DNA of 64,000 nt from CAWCGU01 sp963795195 (GCA_963795195.1 CAWCGU010000006.1:2480001-2544000); one strand, 5' to 3'; shown: positions 7,956 through 16,283, counted from the stretch's first letter. Translations and numbers: made by a program. The notes: a model not told the origin generated them from the letters alone.

Positions 7956-9755
7956 TCAGGCGCCGGGCATCAGCTCGCAGTAGAAGCGGGCGAGGTCGGT
8001 GGGTGTGGCGCCGGATCCATGCAGGCCGCGCGGCAGGCTGCCCTCGTAGAAGAAGCGCAGAGGCTGCGGCTGCGAAATCGGGACAACCAGGTAGTTGCCC
8101 GGAGCTCCGGGCGGCCACGGGTTGGGAATCGATCCGTTCGTTACCTCGAGGCTGGGGGGTTCGGGAACCTTGGTTATCGGGGCGCCCGGCCCGTAGGCGG
8201 GCAGCTCGACCGGGCTGTACTTCTCCTTCTCGCGCTCATAAAGCCAGGCGAGCATCTCCTTGCGCAGCGCCTCGTAGCCGGGGTCGTTGGCGAGGTTGCG
8301 GATCTCGTGGGGGTCGTTCCAGGTGTCGTAGAGCTCGTACTCCTGGCGTTCGCGAAGCTCCTCGCCAGCGAAATGCTGTTCCGCGATCGCGACGTAGCGG
8401 GCGAATTTGTAGCGCCCGTCGTAGATCGAGCGGATGTGGCTGTAGGTTGGCACCGCGACCCCAACATTCGTGACCGGGTACTCGTCGATCCGGTAAAGAA
8501 TTGAGTCGCGCACCCCGGGCGCGTCAGGATCCTCGAGCGACGAGACGAGGCTGACCCCCCGCAGCCACGGCCAGCGTTTGACGGGATCGGCCACGCCGCC
8601 GATCTCCAGGAGCGTTGGGATCAGGTCCACCGCTTCGCCCAGCGCCTGCGAGCGCTTCCCGCGGGGGAAGCGCTTCGGGTAGACGACCGTGAACGGCACA
8701 CGGTTCTGCTCGTCATAGATCGTCGTGCCCTTGTTCTGGAGGCGGTGGGCGGAGCCGAGTTCGCCGTGGTCGGAGATGCGCACGATCGCGGTGTCGTCGA
8801 GCACGCCCTGGTCGATCAGTTCCTTGACAGCCGCGCCCAGCATCTCGTCGGTGCCCACGATCAGGTCGTAGTAGGTGTTGAGCTGACCCCGCCAGTACTC
8901 CTCCTCGGCCTCCTGCCCGGTCGGTGTCCCGGCGATGATCGCGACGACATCACGGAACCTCTGTTGGCTCGTCGGCTTGTCGCCGAGTGTCGGCTCGGCG
9001 TAGAAGGAGAGCTCCGGCTTGGCGTCGTAGTCGGGCCGCTTGAAGTCGGCGCGGAAACCACGCGGGTAGAACTGGATGTCGTGCGGGTTGAGCAGGCTGA
9101 GCACGCACATCCATGGCTGTTCGTCCTGGGCGTGCTCCTTGAGGAAGGCGAGCGCCTGACCGGTCCAGATCGGGTCGTTGGTGTAGCCGTCGTTGTAGCC
9201 GCCGACGTCGGAAGGCGGGGAGATCGCCGAGTGGTCGAAACCGTAGCCCTTGAGCGGGTTGAGCTGCGCGAAATCGAGCAGCGCCTCGAGGTTGGTCGGC
9301 GGCTCCCCCGGGAACGAGAGGTGCCACTTTCCGAAGAACGCCGTCTGGTAGCCGACTTCCTTGAAGAGGTCGCCGATCGTCGGGATCGACGGGTCCATCG
9401 TGAACTGCGTGCCGATGATGAATGTGCCGTACATGCCCGTCTGCGGCGCGTACATCCCCGTCCAAAAACAGGTGCGCGAGGGAGTGCAGGCCATCGAGGA
9501 CGCATGGAAGCGGTCGATGCGCGTTCCGTTGGCGTCGAGCCAGCAGCGCGTCGGTGTCGGCAGATCGTCGGGAAGCCGATCCTGGTGGCGCTCTTGGTCG
9601 GTCATCAGGATGAGGATGTTCGGCCGCTTCTTGCCCCGCCCGGGAGCCGCGCCCGCGCTGGCGGTTAGCCCACCTCCAAGCCCCGCGAGCCCCGCGAGCG
9701 CCGCGGCCTTCCCCGCCTTCCCGATGAACTCACGCCGCGCGCTCCCCCCATCCAC
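7956..9755 (-). CDS. Tat-exported type I sulfatase (sulfatase 1)
   Basis: 599 residues from GTG 9755. This start is chosen because AGGAGG sits 8 nt upstream and the Tat motif SARREFIGKAG then falls at residues 5-15; a longer start would put the twin arginine far inside. The alkaline-phosphatase-like fold starts with PNILILMTDQER (metal-binding Asp). The formylglycine site is ACTPSRTCFWTG with Cys90, and FFGKWHLS carries the active-site lysine/histidine. Downstream are RISDHGELGS (metal ligands) and ELYDTWNDPHEIRNLANDP near the C-terminus. It hydrolyses an unknown sulfate ester outside the cytoplasm. No formylglycine-generating enzyme is encoded in this window. Confidence 0.93.
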   Translation of the reverse strand: MDGGSARREFIGKAGKAAALAGLAGLGGGLTASAGAAPGRGKKRPNILILMTDQERHQDRLPDDLPTPTRCWLDANGTRIDRFHASSMACTPSRTCFWTGMYAPQTGMYGTFIIGTQFTMDPSIPTIGDLFKEVGYQTAFFGKWHLSFPGEPPTNLEALLDFAQLNPLKGYGFDHSAISPPSDVGGYNDGYTNDPIWTGQALAFLKEHAQDEQPWMCVLSLLNPHDIQFYPRGFRADFKRPDYDAKPELSFYAEPTLGDKPTSQQRFRDVVAIIAGTPTGQEAEEEYWRGQLNTYYDLIVGTDEMLGAAVKELIDQGVLDDTAIVRISDHGELGSAHRLQNKGTTIYDEQNRVPFTVVYPKRFPRGKRSQALGEAVDLIPTLLEIGGVADPVKRWPWLRGVSLVSSLEDPDAPGVRDSILYRIDEYPVTNVGVAVPTYSHIRSIYDGRYKFARYVAIAEQHFAGEELRERQEYELYDTWNDPHEIRNLANDPGYEALRKEMLAWLYEREKEKYSPVELPAYGPGAPITKVPEPPSLEVTNGSIPNPWPPGAPGNYLVVPISQPQPLRFFYEGSLPRGLHGSGATPTDLARFYCELMPGA

Positions 9756-9801
9756 CGAACGTCCCTCCTGGCCCCCTATAGGGAGTACTCCGGGACGTTC
9801 G
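9756..9801. repeat. CGAAC-ended palindromic element, copy 1 (46 bp)
   Basis: Outer arms CGAACGTCCC (9756-9765) and GGGACGTTCG (9792-9801) are perfect reverse complements; the inside contains CCCTATAGGG. Read on the minus strand it aligns with the element at 50999 (GAGTAC, CCC, ATAGG in the same order). It fills the gap between the propeller and sulfatase 1 genes, and the sulfatase Shine-Dalgarno sequence (CCTCCT at 9764-9769 on the plus strand) lies inside it. Confidence 0.75.
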
Positions 9802-9811
9802 GCGTTGGCGC

Positions 9812-10771
9812 TCACAGCTTCACCGACCTGATCGCCCCGCTGAGGGCGTCCACGGTCCAAGCGCGTCGTCCCGCGACGGCGAGGCCCCGCGGTGAGCCGC
9901 CGACACCGTGAAGGCGCCGGCGGCCGCCCGCAGAGATGACGAGGATTTCACCGCTGCCCCCCAGTGCCATGAGCCGGGTTCCTCGCGGGCCCCACGCAAC
10001 GCCGCTCGGCATCGTGCCGGCGCGTCGTTGCGTCTGTCCTCCACCGAGAATCTCGAGCTCGCTCACACGCGTTGCCCTGTGGCCACCGTGCGAGACCAGC
10101 AGCCGTTTGGCGTCTGCGGAGACGGCGATCCGATCGGGGAGCGCACGCGTCTGGATCGTGCGGGTTATCCGAGCCGCATCGAGATCCACCCGAACCACCT
10201 CGCTCGAGCCGTTGAGCGCAACCCAGGCGTCGCCGGCGCGCGTCAGCGCAAGGGCCCGCGGGCAGACCCCGAGCTCGACCGTGTTCAGCACCCGCAAGGT
10301 GCGGGAGTCAAAGATCTGCAACGTTCCCTCCTGCTCGCCGCCGCTGACGACAAGGCGGCTGCCGTCGGGGGTGAAGGCGACGCCGAATGGAGCCGGTCCC
10401 GCCGCGATCCGCCTCGGCTTGCCGCCGGCGAGCCCGACCAGCGCCAGGCCCGGCTCGTCCCAGAAGCCCGTCGTCGCCGCGGCGCGCTTTCCATCTGGAG
10501 AGACGGCGACCTCAACCGGCCGCCCGCCGACGTCGACGATCCGCCTGCGACCGCCAGCTGCGATCGCGATCGTGCGGCGACCATCGTGGGCGACAACCAG
10601 GCGACCCCCATTGGGCGCCACGGCGATCGCACGGCCGCGACGGACGAGCTTCTGCTCGTTGCGGCCGGGGGCCATCGGCATGGGCGTCTGTGCAGCCGCT
10701 TCGGTCAGCCCGCCTGCAGCGACACCTGAGGCCACTGCACCTGCGAAGAAGCCCCTCCGCGTCGACGCCAT
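9812..10771 (-). CDS. Tat-exported beta-propeller protein of module B
   Basis: 319 residues. The Tat signal STRRGFFAGAVASG is at residues 3-16, followed by an alanine-rich h-region and AAAQ cleavage-like site. The mature protein is a propeller with blades such as IAVAPNGGRLVVAHDG, VAVSPDGKRAAATTG, VAFTPDGSRLVVSGG and IAVSADAKRLLVSHGG at roughly 40-residue spacing. The ATG overlaps the stop of the upstream sulfatase 2 gene by one base (TGATG). Together with sulfatase 1 it forms the second copy of a propeller-sulfatase module. Folded Tat export of both partners suggests they act together outside the membrane, but no direct evidence of complex formation is visible. Confidence 0.88.
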   Translation of the reverse strand: MASTRRGFFAGAVASGVAAGGLTEAAAQTPMPMAPGRNEQKLVRRGRAIAVAPNGGRLVVAHDGRRTIAIAAGGRRRIVDVGGRPVEVAVSPDGKRAAATTGFWDEPGLALVGLAGGKPRRIAAGPAPFGVAFTPDGSRLVVSGGEQEGTLQIFDSRTLRVLNTVELGVCPRALALTRAGDAWVALNGSSEVVRVDLDAARITRTIQTRALPDRIAVSADAKRLLVSHGGHRATRVSELEILGGGQTQRRAGTMPSGVAWGPRGTRLMALGGSGEILVISAGGRRRLHGVGGSPRGLAVAGRRAWTVDALSGAIRSVKL

Positions 10772-12588
10772 CAGCCAGCCGCGCGGGGCGCCGGGCCCAG
10801 TTCGCAGAGCATCGCGGCGCGAAAGCGCGCCCGTGCCTCAGCGGCCGCGCGCGACTCGTCAGCGGTGCGCGGCAACTTCTCGCCGCCGCTGTTCTCGTAG
10901 ACGCGCTGCTCTAAATGCGGGTCTCCGATCGGAAGCTGGACATAGGCGCCGGGCAGGCCGGCGACGGGGGACCGGGGGGAGTCGCCCTCCGCCAGCGGCG
11001 TCTCCGGGCGGCCGATCGGATCCGGTCGCAGCGCCTCGACCAGCGAGGCGTTGCCGTAGTGGGGAACCTCGACCCGCGCGAAACGCTCCTCTTCGAGCTC
11101 GTGCAGACGCGCCAGCAGGTCGTCGAGCAGCGGCTTGTAGGCCGGGTCACCGGCGAGGTTTCGCAGTTCGTAGGGATCCTCGCTGAGGTCGTAGAGCTCG
11201 TAGTCCTGATCGTCGGGCAGCTCAATCTGCGGCTTGCCGCTCATCGCCACGTAGCGGGCGACCTTGAAATGCCCGGACAGCGCCGCGCGGACGTGGCGCT
11301 TCCAGGGGCGCCCGGCGCCGGAGAAGTCCTGCGGCGACCAGACTTCGTCGCAGGTGGTGAGAGTGAAGTCCTTGCTGCGGCTGGACTGCGGGTTCTCGAG
11401 CGCGGGCACCAGCGACCTGCCGCGCAGCCACGGATAACGCCCCACGGGAGCCTTGACGCCCGCCAGCTCGAGGCAGGTGGGCACGATGTCGACGGCCTCG
11501 GCCAGCGCCGCGGTGCGTGCGCCCTCGTGCCTGAAGCGCTTCGGGTAGGAGATCGAAAGCGGCATCCGCACCTGCTCGTCGTAAATCATCGGGCCCTTGC
11601 CGACGGCGCGATGGGACGTCGCCATCTCACCGTGGTCGGAGGTTCGGAGGATCGCGGTCCTCTCCATGCCCCCCGAGTCGTGCAACGCCTTGATCAGGGC
11701 CCCGTAGTTCTCGTCGGTGTTGACGATCAGGTCGCAGTAGGTGTTCATGAGCCGCAACCAGGTGTCGGTGTCGTCGTCGCGAATGCCGCCGCGGATCAGG
11801 GCAGCGCCCTCGGCGTACTGGCTGTGGACGACCGGCTTGGTCGACTTGTCGTCGTCGAAGTTGAGCGGCAGCTCAGCGCCCCAGTCGGGGCGGGTGACGT
11901 CGGCGGAGAAGCCGCGCGGGAAGTAGGCGATGTCGTGAGGGTTGAGCAGCGAGACGACGCACAACCAGGGCTGCTCTTCGCCGCCGTGCTGGTTCAGCCA
12001 GTCGATTCCCTGCTTGGTCCAGAGCGGGTCGTTGTAGATGCCGTCGTTGTAGCCCGCGGGTTCCAGCGAGGGTGACTGCGCGGAATACTCGAAGCCGTAG
12101 GGGCCGAGATAGTTGCCGAGCGCGTTCTCGACCGGACCCTCGGTAGTCGAGAGGCCGGCCATGCTCAGGTGCCACTTGCCGAAGTAGGCGGTCTTGTAGC
12201 CCTGTTCCTTCATCAGGTCGCCGAGCGTCGGAATCCGCGGGTCGAGTGAGAACTGCCAGCTCTGCAGGAAGTTGCCGAAGATCCCGTTCTGCGGCGTGTA
12301 CATGCCGGTCCAAAAGCAGGCGCGGCTGGAGGAGCACTGCACGGCGCTGTGGTGAAAGCGCTCGAAGCTGACTCCGCGGCCGTCGAGCCAATCCCGCGCC
12401 GGAAGCGGCAGATCGGGCGTCCACTGCGGATAGCGCTCCTGGTCGCACATCAGGATCAAAATGTTGGGCTTGCGGGCCGGGGCGTCGGCCGCCTCGGCGA
12501 CCCGAGCCAGAGCTCCGGCCCCGAGCGCTGCACCGGCGCCCAACGCGCCGGCCCGCAGAGCCTCGCGGCGTGTCGTTCCGTCGCTCAT
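10771..12588 (-). CDS. Tat-exported type I sulfatase (sulfatase 2) with CSSSR active-site motif
   Basis: 605 residues with Tat signal TTRREALRAG (5-14), PNILILMCDQERYPQW at the first metal-binding site, and the formylglycine region VQCSSSRACFWTGMY (Cys85). The CxPxR consensus proline is replaced by serine, unlike its paralogue. YFGKWHLSMAG, TSDHGEMATS and ELYDLSEDPYELRNLAGDP complete the family signature. It is clearly paralogous to sulfatase 1 (same FWTGMY and FGKWHLS contexts, same length class). The start is 4 nt into the upstream propeller gene (ATGA overlap). Whether CSSSR is converted to formylglycine is uncertain. Confidence 0.93.
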   Translation of the reverse strand: MSDGTTRREALRAGALGAGAALGAGALARVAEAADAPARKPNILILMCDQERYPQWTPDLPLPARDWLDGRGVSFERFHHSAVQCSSSRACFWTGMYTPQNGIFGNFLQSWQFSLDPRIPTLGDLMKEQGYKTAYFGKWHLSMAGLSTTEGPVENALGNYLGPYGFEYSAQSPSLEPAGYNDGIYNDPLWTKQGIDWLNQHGGEEQPWLCVVSLLNPHDIAYFPRGFSADVTRPDWGAELPLNFDDDKSTKPVVHSQYAEGAALIRGGIRDDDTDTWLRLMNTYCDLIVNTDENYGALIKALHDSGGMERTAILRTSDHGEMATSHRAVGKGPMIYDEQVRMPLSISYPKRFRHEGARTAALAEAVDIVPTCLELAGVKAPVGRYPWLRGRSLVPALENPQSSRSKDFTLTTCDEVWSPQDFSGAGRPWKRHVRAALSGHFKVARYVAMSGKPQIELPDDQDYELYDLSEDPYELRNLAGDPAYKPLLDDLLARLHELEEERFARVEVPHYGNASLVEALRPDPIGRPETPLAEGDSPRSPVAGLPGAYVQLPIGDPHLEQRVYENSGGEKLPRTADESRAAAEARARFRAAMLCELGPAPRAAG

Positions 12589-13586
12589 CGCAGAACCCCG
12601 AGCCGGATCGCCCGCAGCCGGCCGCTGTCGGCGTCGGCGACGATGGCGGTCTTGCCGGCAAAGGCGACCGCGCCCGGCGAGCCGCCCAGCTTGACCGTTC
12701 GCAGCCGCCGTCCGGTCTGACCGTTGAGAACGGCAGCGGTTCCAGCGCCGCGAGCCGTCGCCAGCGCCAGCGAGCCCGTGCGGGAGAAAGCCACGGCCGA
12801 GGGGTCGGCGCCGACGCTGATGGAGCGGCTGGCGTGTCGGCCGCCCAGGTCGATCGCGGTCACCGCGCGCTCGCCGAACCCGCTGTGGGTGACGAGCGCG
12901 CGGCTGCCGTCGGGCGAAACCGCGACCTCGCGCGGGTAAGCCTTGGTCGAAATCTTCCGTTCGATCCGCCGGGTCGCCGGAGCGACAAGCGCCACGGCGG
13001 CCTCCCCGTTGAGCGCCACCAGCGCCCGGCCTCCGCGAGCCATGACCGCGAGTCCCCTCGGGTGCTTGCCGACCTTGATCGTCCCCGTGATACGGCCGGC
13101 CTCAACGCCGACGCGGGTGAGCGTTCCCTCGCCGCCACCTCCGGTCACGTAGACGCTGCGCCCATCGGGGGCGAAAGCCACCGCCCGCGGCTCCGGTCCG
13201 ACGTCGATGCGCTCGATCTCGCCGCTGCGCAGGTCGACGATCGTCAGGCCCGGGCGGTCATACGAAGCCGTGGTCACGGCTGCGAGGCGACCGTCTGGGG
13301 AGATGGCAAGCGCGAGCGGGGCACCGCCGACATCGATCGAGCGCGTCCGCGCCATGTCCCGGCGACGGTGGGCGCTGATCGTTGAGGAGCCAACGTCGGC
13401 GCTCCAGATCGTGCGTCCTGCAGGGGAGATCGCGATGTCCGCGGTCGGCATGCCCGGAGCGGCCGGGACGCAGCGCTCGACCTCGCGCTTCGCACTCGAT
13501 GCGAGCGGAGCACCGATCAGGGAGTGGGTGAGACCACCTACGGCGACGCCGCCGAGAAATCCCCTTCTGCTTGACGATGATGACAC
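12585..13586 (-). CDS. Tat-exported beta-propeller protein of module A, first gene of operon
   Basis: The start is placed at GTG 13586: it gives a short Tat leader, VSSSSSRRGFLGGVAVGG, and lies about 10 nt after a strong -10 box, implying a nearly leaderless transcript. Longer starts would cross the promoter and the TetR gene. The 333-residue protein has propeller blades (IAISPAGRTIWSADVG, LAISPDGRLAAVTTA, VAFAPDGRSVYVTGG, VAVSPDGSRALVTHSG, VAFSRTGSLALATARG). It is paralogous to the module B propeller and directly precedes sulfatase 2 with a 4-nt overlap. The ligand is unknown. Confidence 0.87.
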   Translation of the reverse strand: MSSSSSRRGFLGGVAVGGLTHSLIGAPLASSAKREVERCVPAAPGMPTADIAISPAGRTIWSADVGSSTISAHRRRDMARTRSIDVGGAPLALAISPDGRLAAVTTASYDRPGLTIVDLRSGEIERIDVGPEPRAVAFAPDGRSVYVTGGGGEGTLTRVGVEAGRITGTIKVGKHPRGLAVMARGGRALVALNGEAAVALVAPATRRIERKISTKAYPREVAVSPDGSRALVTHSGFGERAVTAIDLGGRHASRSISVGADPSAVAFSRTGSLALATARGAGTAAVLNGQTGRRLRTVKLGGSPGAVAFAGKTAIVADADSGRLRAIRLGVLR

Positions 13587-13600
13587 GTTGTCATTAATAT
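13571..13600 (+). promoter_or_regulatory. Promoter of the TetR gene
   Basis: TTGACG (13571-13576), an 18-nt spacer, and TAATAT (13595-13600) point toward the TetR start at 13640. The spacer contains the first palindrome and the predicted initiation region abuts the second, an arrangement suited to autorepression. Confidence 0.6.
13581..13593. promoter_or_regulatory. Probable TetR operator O1, TGACA-CGT-TGTCA
   Basis: A 13-bp palindrome with perfect 5-bp arms (extended to ATGACA/TGTCAT). It covers the start codon region of the leaderless operon and lies within the spacer of the TetR promoter. Assignment to the adjacent TetR protein is inference from position and repetition. Confidence 0.65.
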
Positions 13601-13625
13601 AGCCAGACTGATGACAGTGTGTCAA
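13596..13625 (-). promoter_or_regulatory. Promoter of the sulfatase operon
   Basis: On the minus strand a perfect TTGACA (13625-13620) is followed after 18 nt by TATATT (13601-13596). The predicted transcription start lies around 13589-13587, immediately before the GTG codon at 13586, so the message should be leaderless or nearly so. The -35 box overlaps the second TGACA palindrome. Confidence 0.75.
13612..13624. promoter_or_regulatory. Probable TetR operator O2, TGACA-GTG-TGTCA
   Basis: Second copy of the same 5-3-5 palindrome, centred 31 bp (about three helical turns) from O1. It overlaps the -35 box of the sulfatase operon promoter and the expected transcription start of the TetR gene. 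Confidence 0.65.
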
Positions 13626-13639
13626 CATGGTGCTGAGCG

Positions 13640-14302
13640 ATGGAGATGAAAACCTCATCCACCGAGCCGATGGAAGCGGCGACCAGGCGCCCCAACCGGC
13701 GACAGTCGCCCGAGAAGACCCGCCAGCAGATCCTCGACGCCGCTCAGCAGTTCCTGCGCCAGAAGTCCTTCCGCGAACTCAACGTCGACGCCTTGATGGC
13801 CCGCACGGGGCACACGCGCACCGTCTTCTACCGGCACTTCGACGACATCTCGGCGCTGATGCTGGCGCTGATCCAAGAGGTCGGCACCGAGCTCATCGAG
13901 GTGGCGGCCCAGTGGGCGCAGACCGAGACGGTCACACCGCAGGAAGCCCGGGCGCGGCTGGCGCTGTTCGTCGGCTTCTACGATCGCAACGGGCCTTTGG
14001 TGCACGCGGTCGGCGAGGCCGCGCACCACGACGACACCGTCGAGCAGGCCTACAACGGCCTCAACGAGGGCTTCATCGCGATGACCGCGGCCGCGATCGA
14101 GTTGCGCATCGAGCGCGGCGAGCTCGCTCCGCTGGATGCCCCCGAGGTCGCCCGGGCGCTGCTTCGCATGCTCGGCGGCTACCTCGACGACTCTCTCGGC
14201 CGTGAGCAGCGCACCGACCCGGCGCGGGTGCTCGAGACCGTGTCGACGATCTGGACCCGAACCCTGTTCCCGGGTTCGGCCGAGGCCGCGGGCCCGAGTT
14301 GA
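13640..14302 (+). CDS. TetR-family transcriptional regulator of the sulfatase locus
   Basis: 220 residues. An N-terminal TetR helix-turn-helix spans about residues 20-70: EKTRQQILDAAQQFL, then LNVDALMARTGHTRTVFYRHF. The remainder is the variable all-helical ligand domain ending in an alanine-rich tail. The gene is transcribed away from the sulfatase operon, and two identical palindromes lie between them, so it most likely represses both itself and the operon and is released by a ligand related to the sulfatase substrate or product (inference). Its stop overlaps the start of the next gene (TTGA), coupling the two. Confidence 0.9.
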   Translation: MEMKTSSTEPMEAATRRPNRRQSPEKTRQQILDAAQQFLRQKSFRELNVDALMARTGHTRTVFYRHFDDISALMLALIQEVGTELIEVAAQWAQTETVTPQEARARLALFVGFYDRNGPLVHAVGEAAHHDDTVEQAYNGLNEGFIAMTAAAIELRIERGELAPLDAPEVARALLRMLGGYLDDSLGREQRTDPARVLETVSTIWTRTLFPGSAEAAGPS

Positions 14303-15696
14303 CGGCTGTAGCTCGGGGGCTGCCGACGGCGGCGCGCTCGCATCCCGGCCTCTGGCCGGGACGGTGGCCGGCCGAAGATGCCGGGCCCAAGCGGCTCGCC
14401 TCGGTGCACGGCGCCGCCGAACTGGGGGCGCGCGCCGGCGGTGGCCTCGAAGTCACCGCCGTTCGCGACACGCTGGGCACGACGATGGTCGTCCTGCGAG
14501 ACCCCGGCGAGGTCTTCGTGCTGCGTCATACGCTCGGTAGGCGCCCACTCGAGGACCCGTCCAGCTGGTGGGTCGAGCGCATCGACCCGCTGACCCTCGA
14601 GCTGATCGTCCGCTCTCCCGACCTCGAAGGTGGGCCGTTCTGGCCCGGCGGCCTGGCCGCTCACGCGAACGGCTCACTGCACGCGGTCTGCGGCAACGGC
14701 GCGTTCCGGCTCTCGGCTGATCTCGAACTCCTGGCCGAGACACGGCTGCCGGCCGCGCGCCCCTACAACTCGTTTGTCGTCCTCCAGGACGGCACGCTGG
14801 CGATGAAGGACTTCGACCGCGAGCTGCGCGAGCCGTCGTCAGTCGTCCTGCTCGACCCCGACACGCTCGAGCGACGTTGCGACGACGTCGCCGTCGGCGA
14901 GTCGGCGATCGCCCGGCTCTCCGCCGACGGCGACGACCTCTATGTGGTCGGCGCCACCGAGGTGAAGCGATTTCGCTGGGGCGGAGGCGTGCTCGAGCTG
15001 GATTCAGGGTGGGGCGGCGAGTACCTCGTCCCGGGCAACAGCTACGGCTGGGATCCGGTGATCGGGGGAGGCCAGCTCTGGTTTCTCGACAACGGCGCGC
15101 ACGACTTCGTGACGACGATGCGCGGAGCCGGGGTGGCGCCGGGCCCCGTCCACCTGCACCGCTACTCGCTCGCCGACCCGTCGGACCACGAGCGGGTTGA
15201 GGTCTGTGGCCTGACACGCGGCGCCGTTACCGACCCGCCGCTTTATGACGAGCAGCGGCGCATCGCCGTCGCCTATGACTCGGCCAACGGGGTGGTGCAG
15301 GCATTCAGGTTCGACGGCGGGCTCGAGCCGCTCTGGCGCCGCGAGCTGAACCACTCCGCTCACATGATCCACTTCGCCGGCAGCGGTGAACTGGTGCTCC
15401 ACGACTTCAAGGGGCCGGCCTTCCACCGCAGCAAGCTCGGCCGCGCGCTCGGGCGCCGCTACACCGCACCGATACGCCATTCCCGCCTGGGCCGCCTGGC
15501 CGCACCCGGCAGCCGCGACGAGGTCGTCGTCGTCGACATCGAAACGGGCGAGGAGCACGCCCGAGCGCCGGTTCCCACTCTGATGCAGTCGGTCGTCTTC
15601 CCGGCCCCCGGCTTCGACCGCGACCTCTACTGGGTCACGATCACGACCGTGGCCCGGGTCGCGGTCACGGGCTCACCGCCGAACAATGGCTCCTGA
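14299..15696 (+). CDS. Large beta-rich, propeller-like protein coupled to TetR
   Basis: 465 residues starting at TTG 14299, which overlaps the TetR stop. There is no signal peptide or membrane helix, unlike the propellers of the divergent operon. It contains blade-like repeats, for example LAAHANGSLHAVCGNGAF, VVLQDGTLAMKDFDREL, IARLSADGDDLYVVGATE and VIGGGQLWFLDNGAHDF, then HMIHFAGSGELVLHDF. The resemblance to SMP-30/strictosidine-synthase-type propellers is in pattern only. Co-expression with the regulator suggests an intracellular role in the same pathway, perhaps on the desulfated product. No active-site residues can be assigned with confidence. Confidence 0.7.
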   Translation: MTAVARGLPTAARSHPGLWPGRWPAEDAGPKRLASVHGAAELGARAGGGLEVTAVRDTLGTTMVVLRDPGEVFVLRHTLGRRPLEDPSSWWVERIDPLTLELIVRSPDLEGGPFWPGGLAAHANGSLHAVCGNGAFRLSADLELLAETRLPAARPYNSFVVLQDGTLAMKDFDRELREPSSVVLLDPDTLERRCDDVAVGESAIARLSADGDDLYVVGATEVKRFRWGGGVLELDSGWGGEYLVPGNSYGWDPVIGGGQLWFLDNGAHDFVTTMRGAGVAPGPVHLHRYSLADPSDHERVEVCGLTRGAVTDPPLYDEQRRIAVAYDSANGVVQAFRFDGGLEPLWRRELNHSAHMIHFAGSGELVLHDFKGPAFHRSKLGRALGRRYTAPIRHSRLGRLAAPGSRDEVVVVDIETGEEHARAPVPTLMQSVVFPAPGFDRDLYWVTITTVARVAVTGSPPNNGS

Positions 15697-15730
15697 GCAC
15701 ACCCCCTCTGGGGTGAGGAGTCATTGTTCG
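15680..15730. repeat. CGAAC-ended palindromic element, copy 2 (51 bp)
   Basis: CGAACAATGGCTCCT (from 15680) pairs imperfectly with AGGAGTCATTGTTCG (ending 15730); the interior ACACCCC/TGGGGTG also pairs. It includes the last codons of the preceding gene and lies exactly at the truncated 5' edge of the hydrolase remnant. It shares CTGAGyACACCCC with the copy at 50999. Confidence 0.7.
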
Positions 15731-16259
15731 CCCAAGGAACCGCCGGGCTAGGCTCCCGTGGCCGCGCCCGCAGCGTCGTGGCGCTCGCGCCGGCCGGCGG
15801 TTGGGCGGACGCCGAGCAGGCCTTCGCGGAGAGTTCCGAGCACTTCATCCGCATGCAGGAGCTCGTCAAGCCTGCGGTGCCGTACGCCGATTCGATCGTC
15901 GCCACCGCCGGCGGCCGACGGGCGGCCACCCGCTTCACGACAAAGAACTTCGACCAGATTCCGGCCGACCTGCTCGCGCACCAGATCCGCGGAGTTGCGG
16001 GCTGCACCGGCCTGCCCCGATTGATCGAATACGCCGGCGCCAACGGCTGGAGCTTGGATGCAGAGCGGATCGCCTGCCCGGTGCGCGTCGTCTGGGGAAC
16101 GGGCGACGTGATCCTGCCCTGGCCGACGGCCGCGCCCGCTTCCGCGAGGACTGGATTCCCAGCGCCGAGTGGATCGAGCTCGACGAAATCGGCCATCGCC
16201 CTCAGCTCGACGTGCCGCGGGAGGTCGCACAGCTGATCCTGGACTTCACCCGGGACTGA
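15731..16259 (+). pseudogene. Alpha/beta-hydrolase remnant lacking its N-terminal half
   Basis: Starts abruptly after the palindromic element with RGRARSVVALAPAGGW, which normally follows the nucleophile elbow, so the oxyanion-hole and Ser segments are missing. The middle has CPVRVVWGTGDVILPW (acid region), and after a frameshift near 16130 the frame continues with WIPSAEWIELDEIGHRPQLD (catalytic His region) and AQLILDFTRD. Adding one G at CCGAC (about 16121-16126) would join the frames. Loss of the N-terminal half means it cannot be an active hydrolase even if the frameshift is an error. Confidence 0.75.
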
Positions 16260-16283
16260 GCGGCTGGGGGCCGCGCCGCCCGC

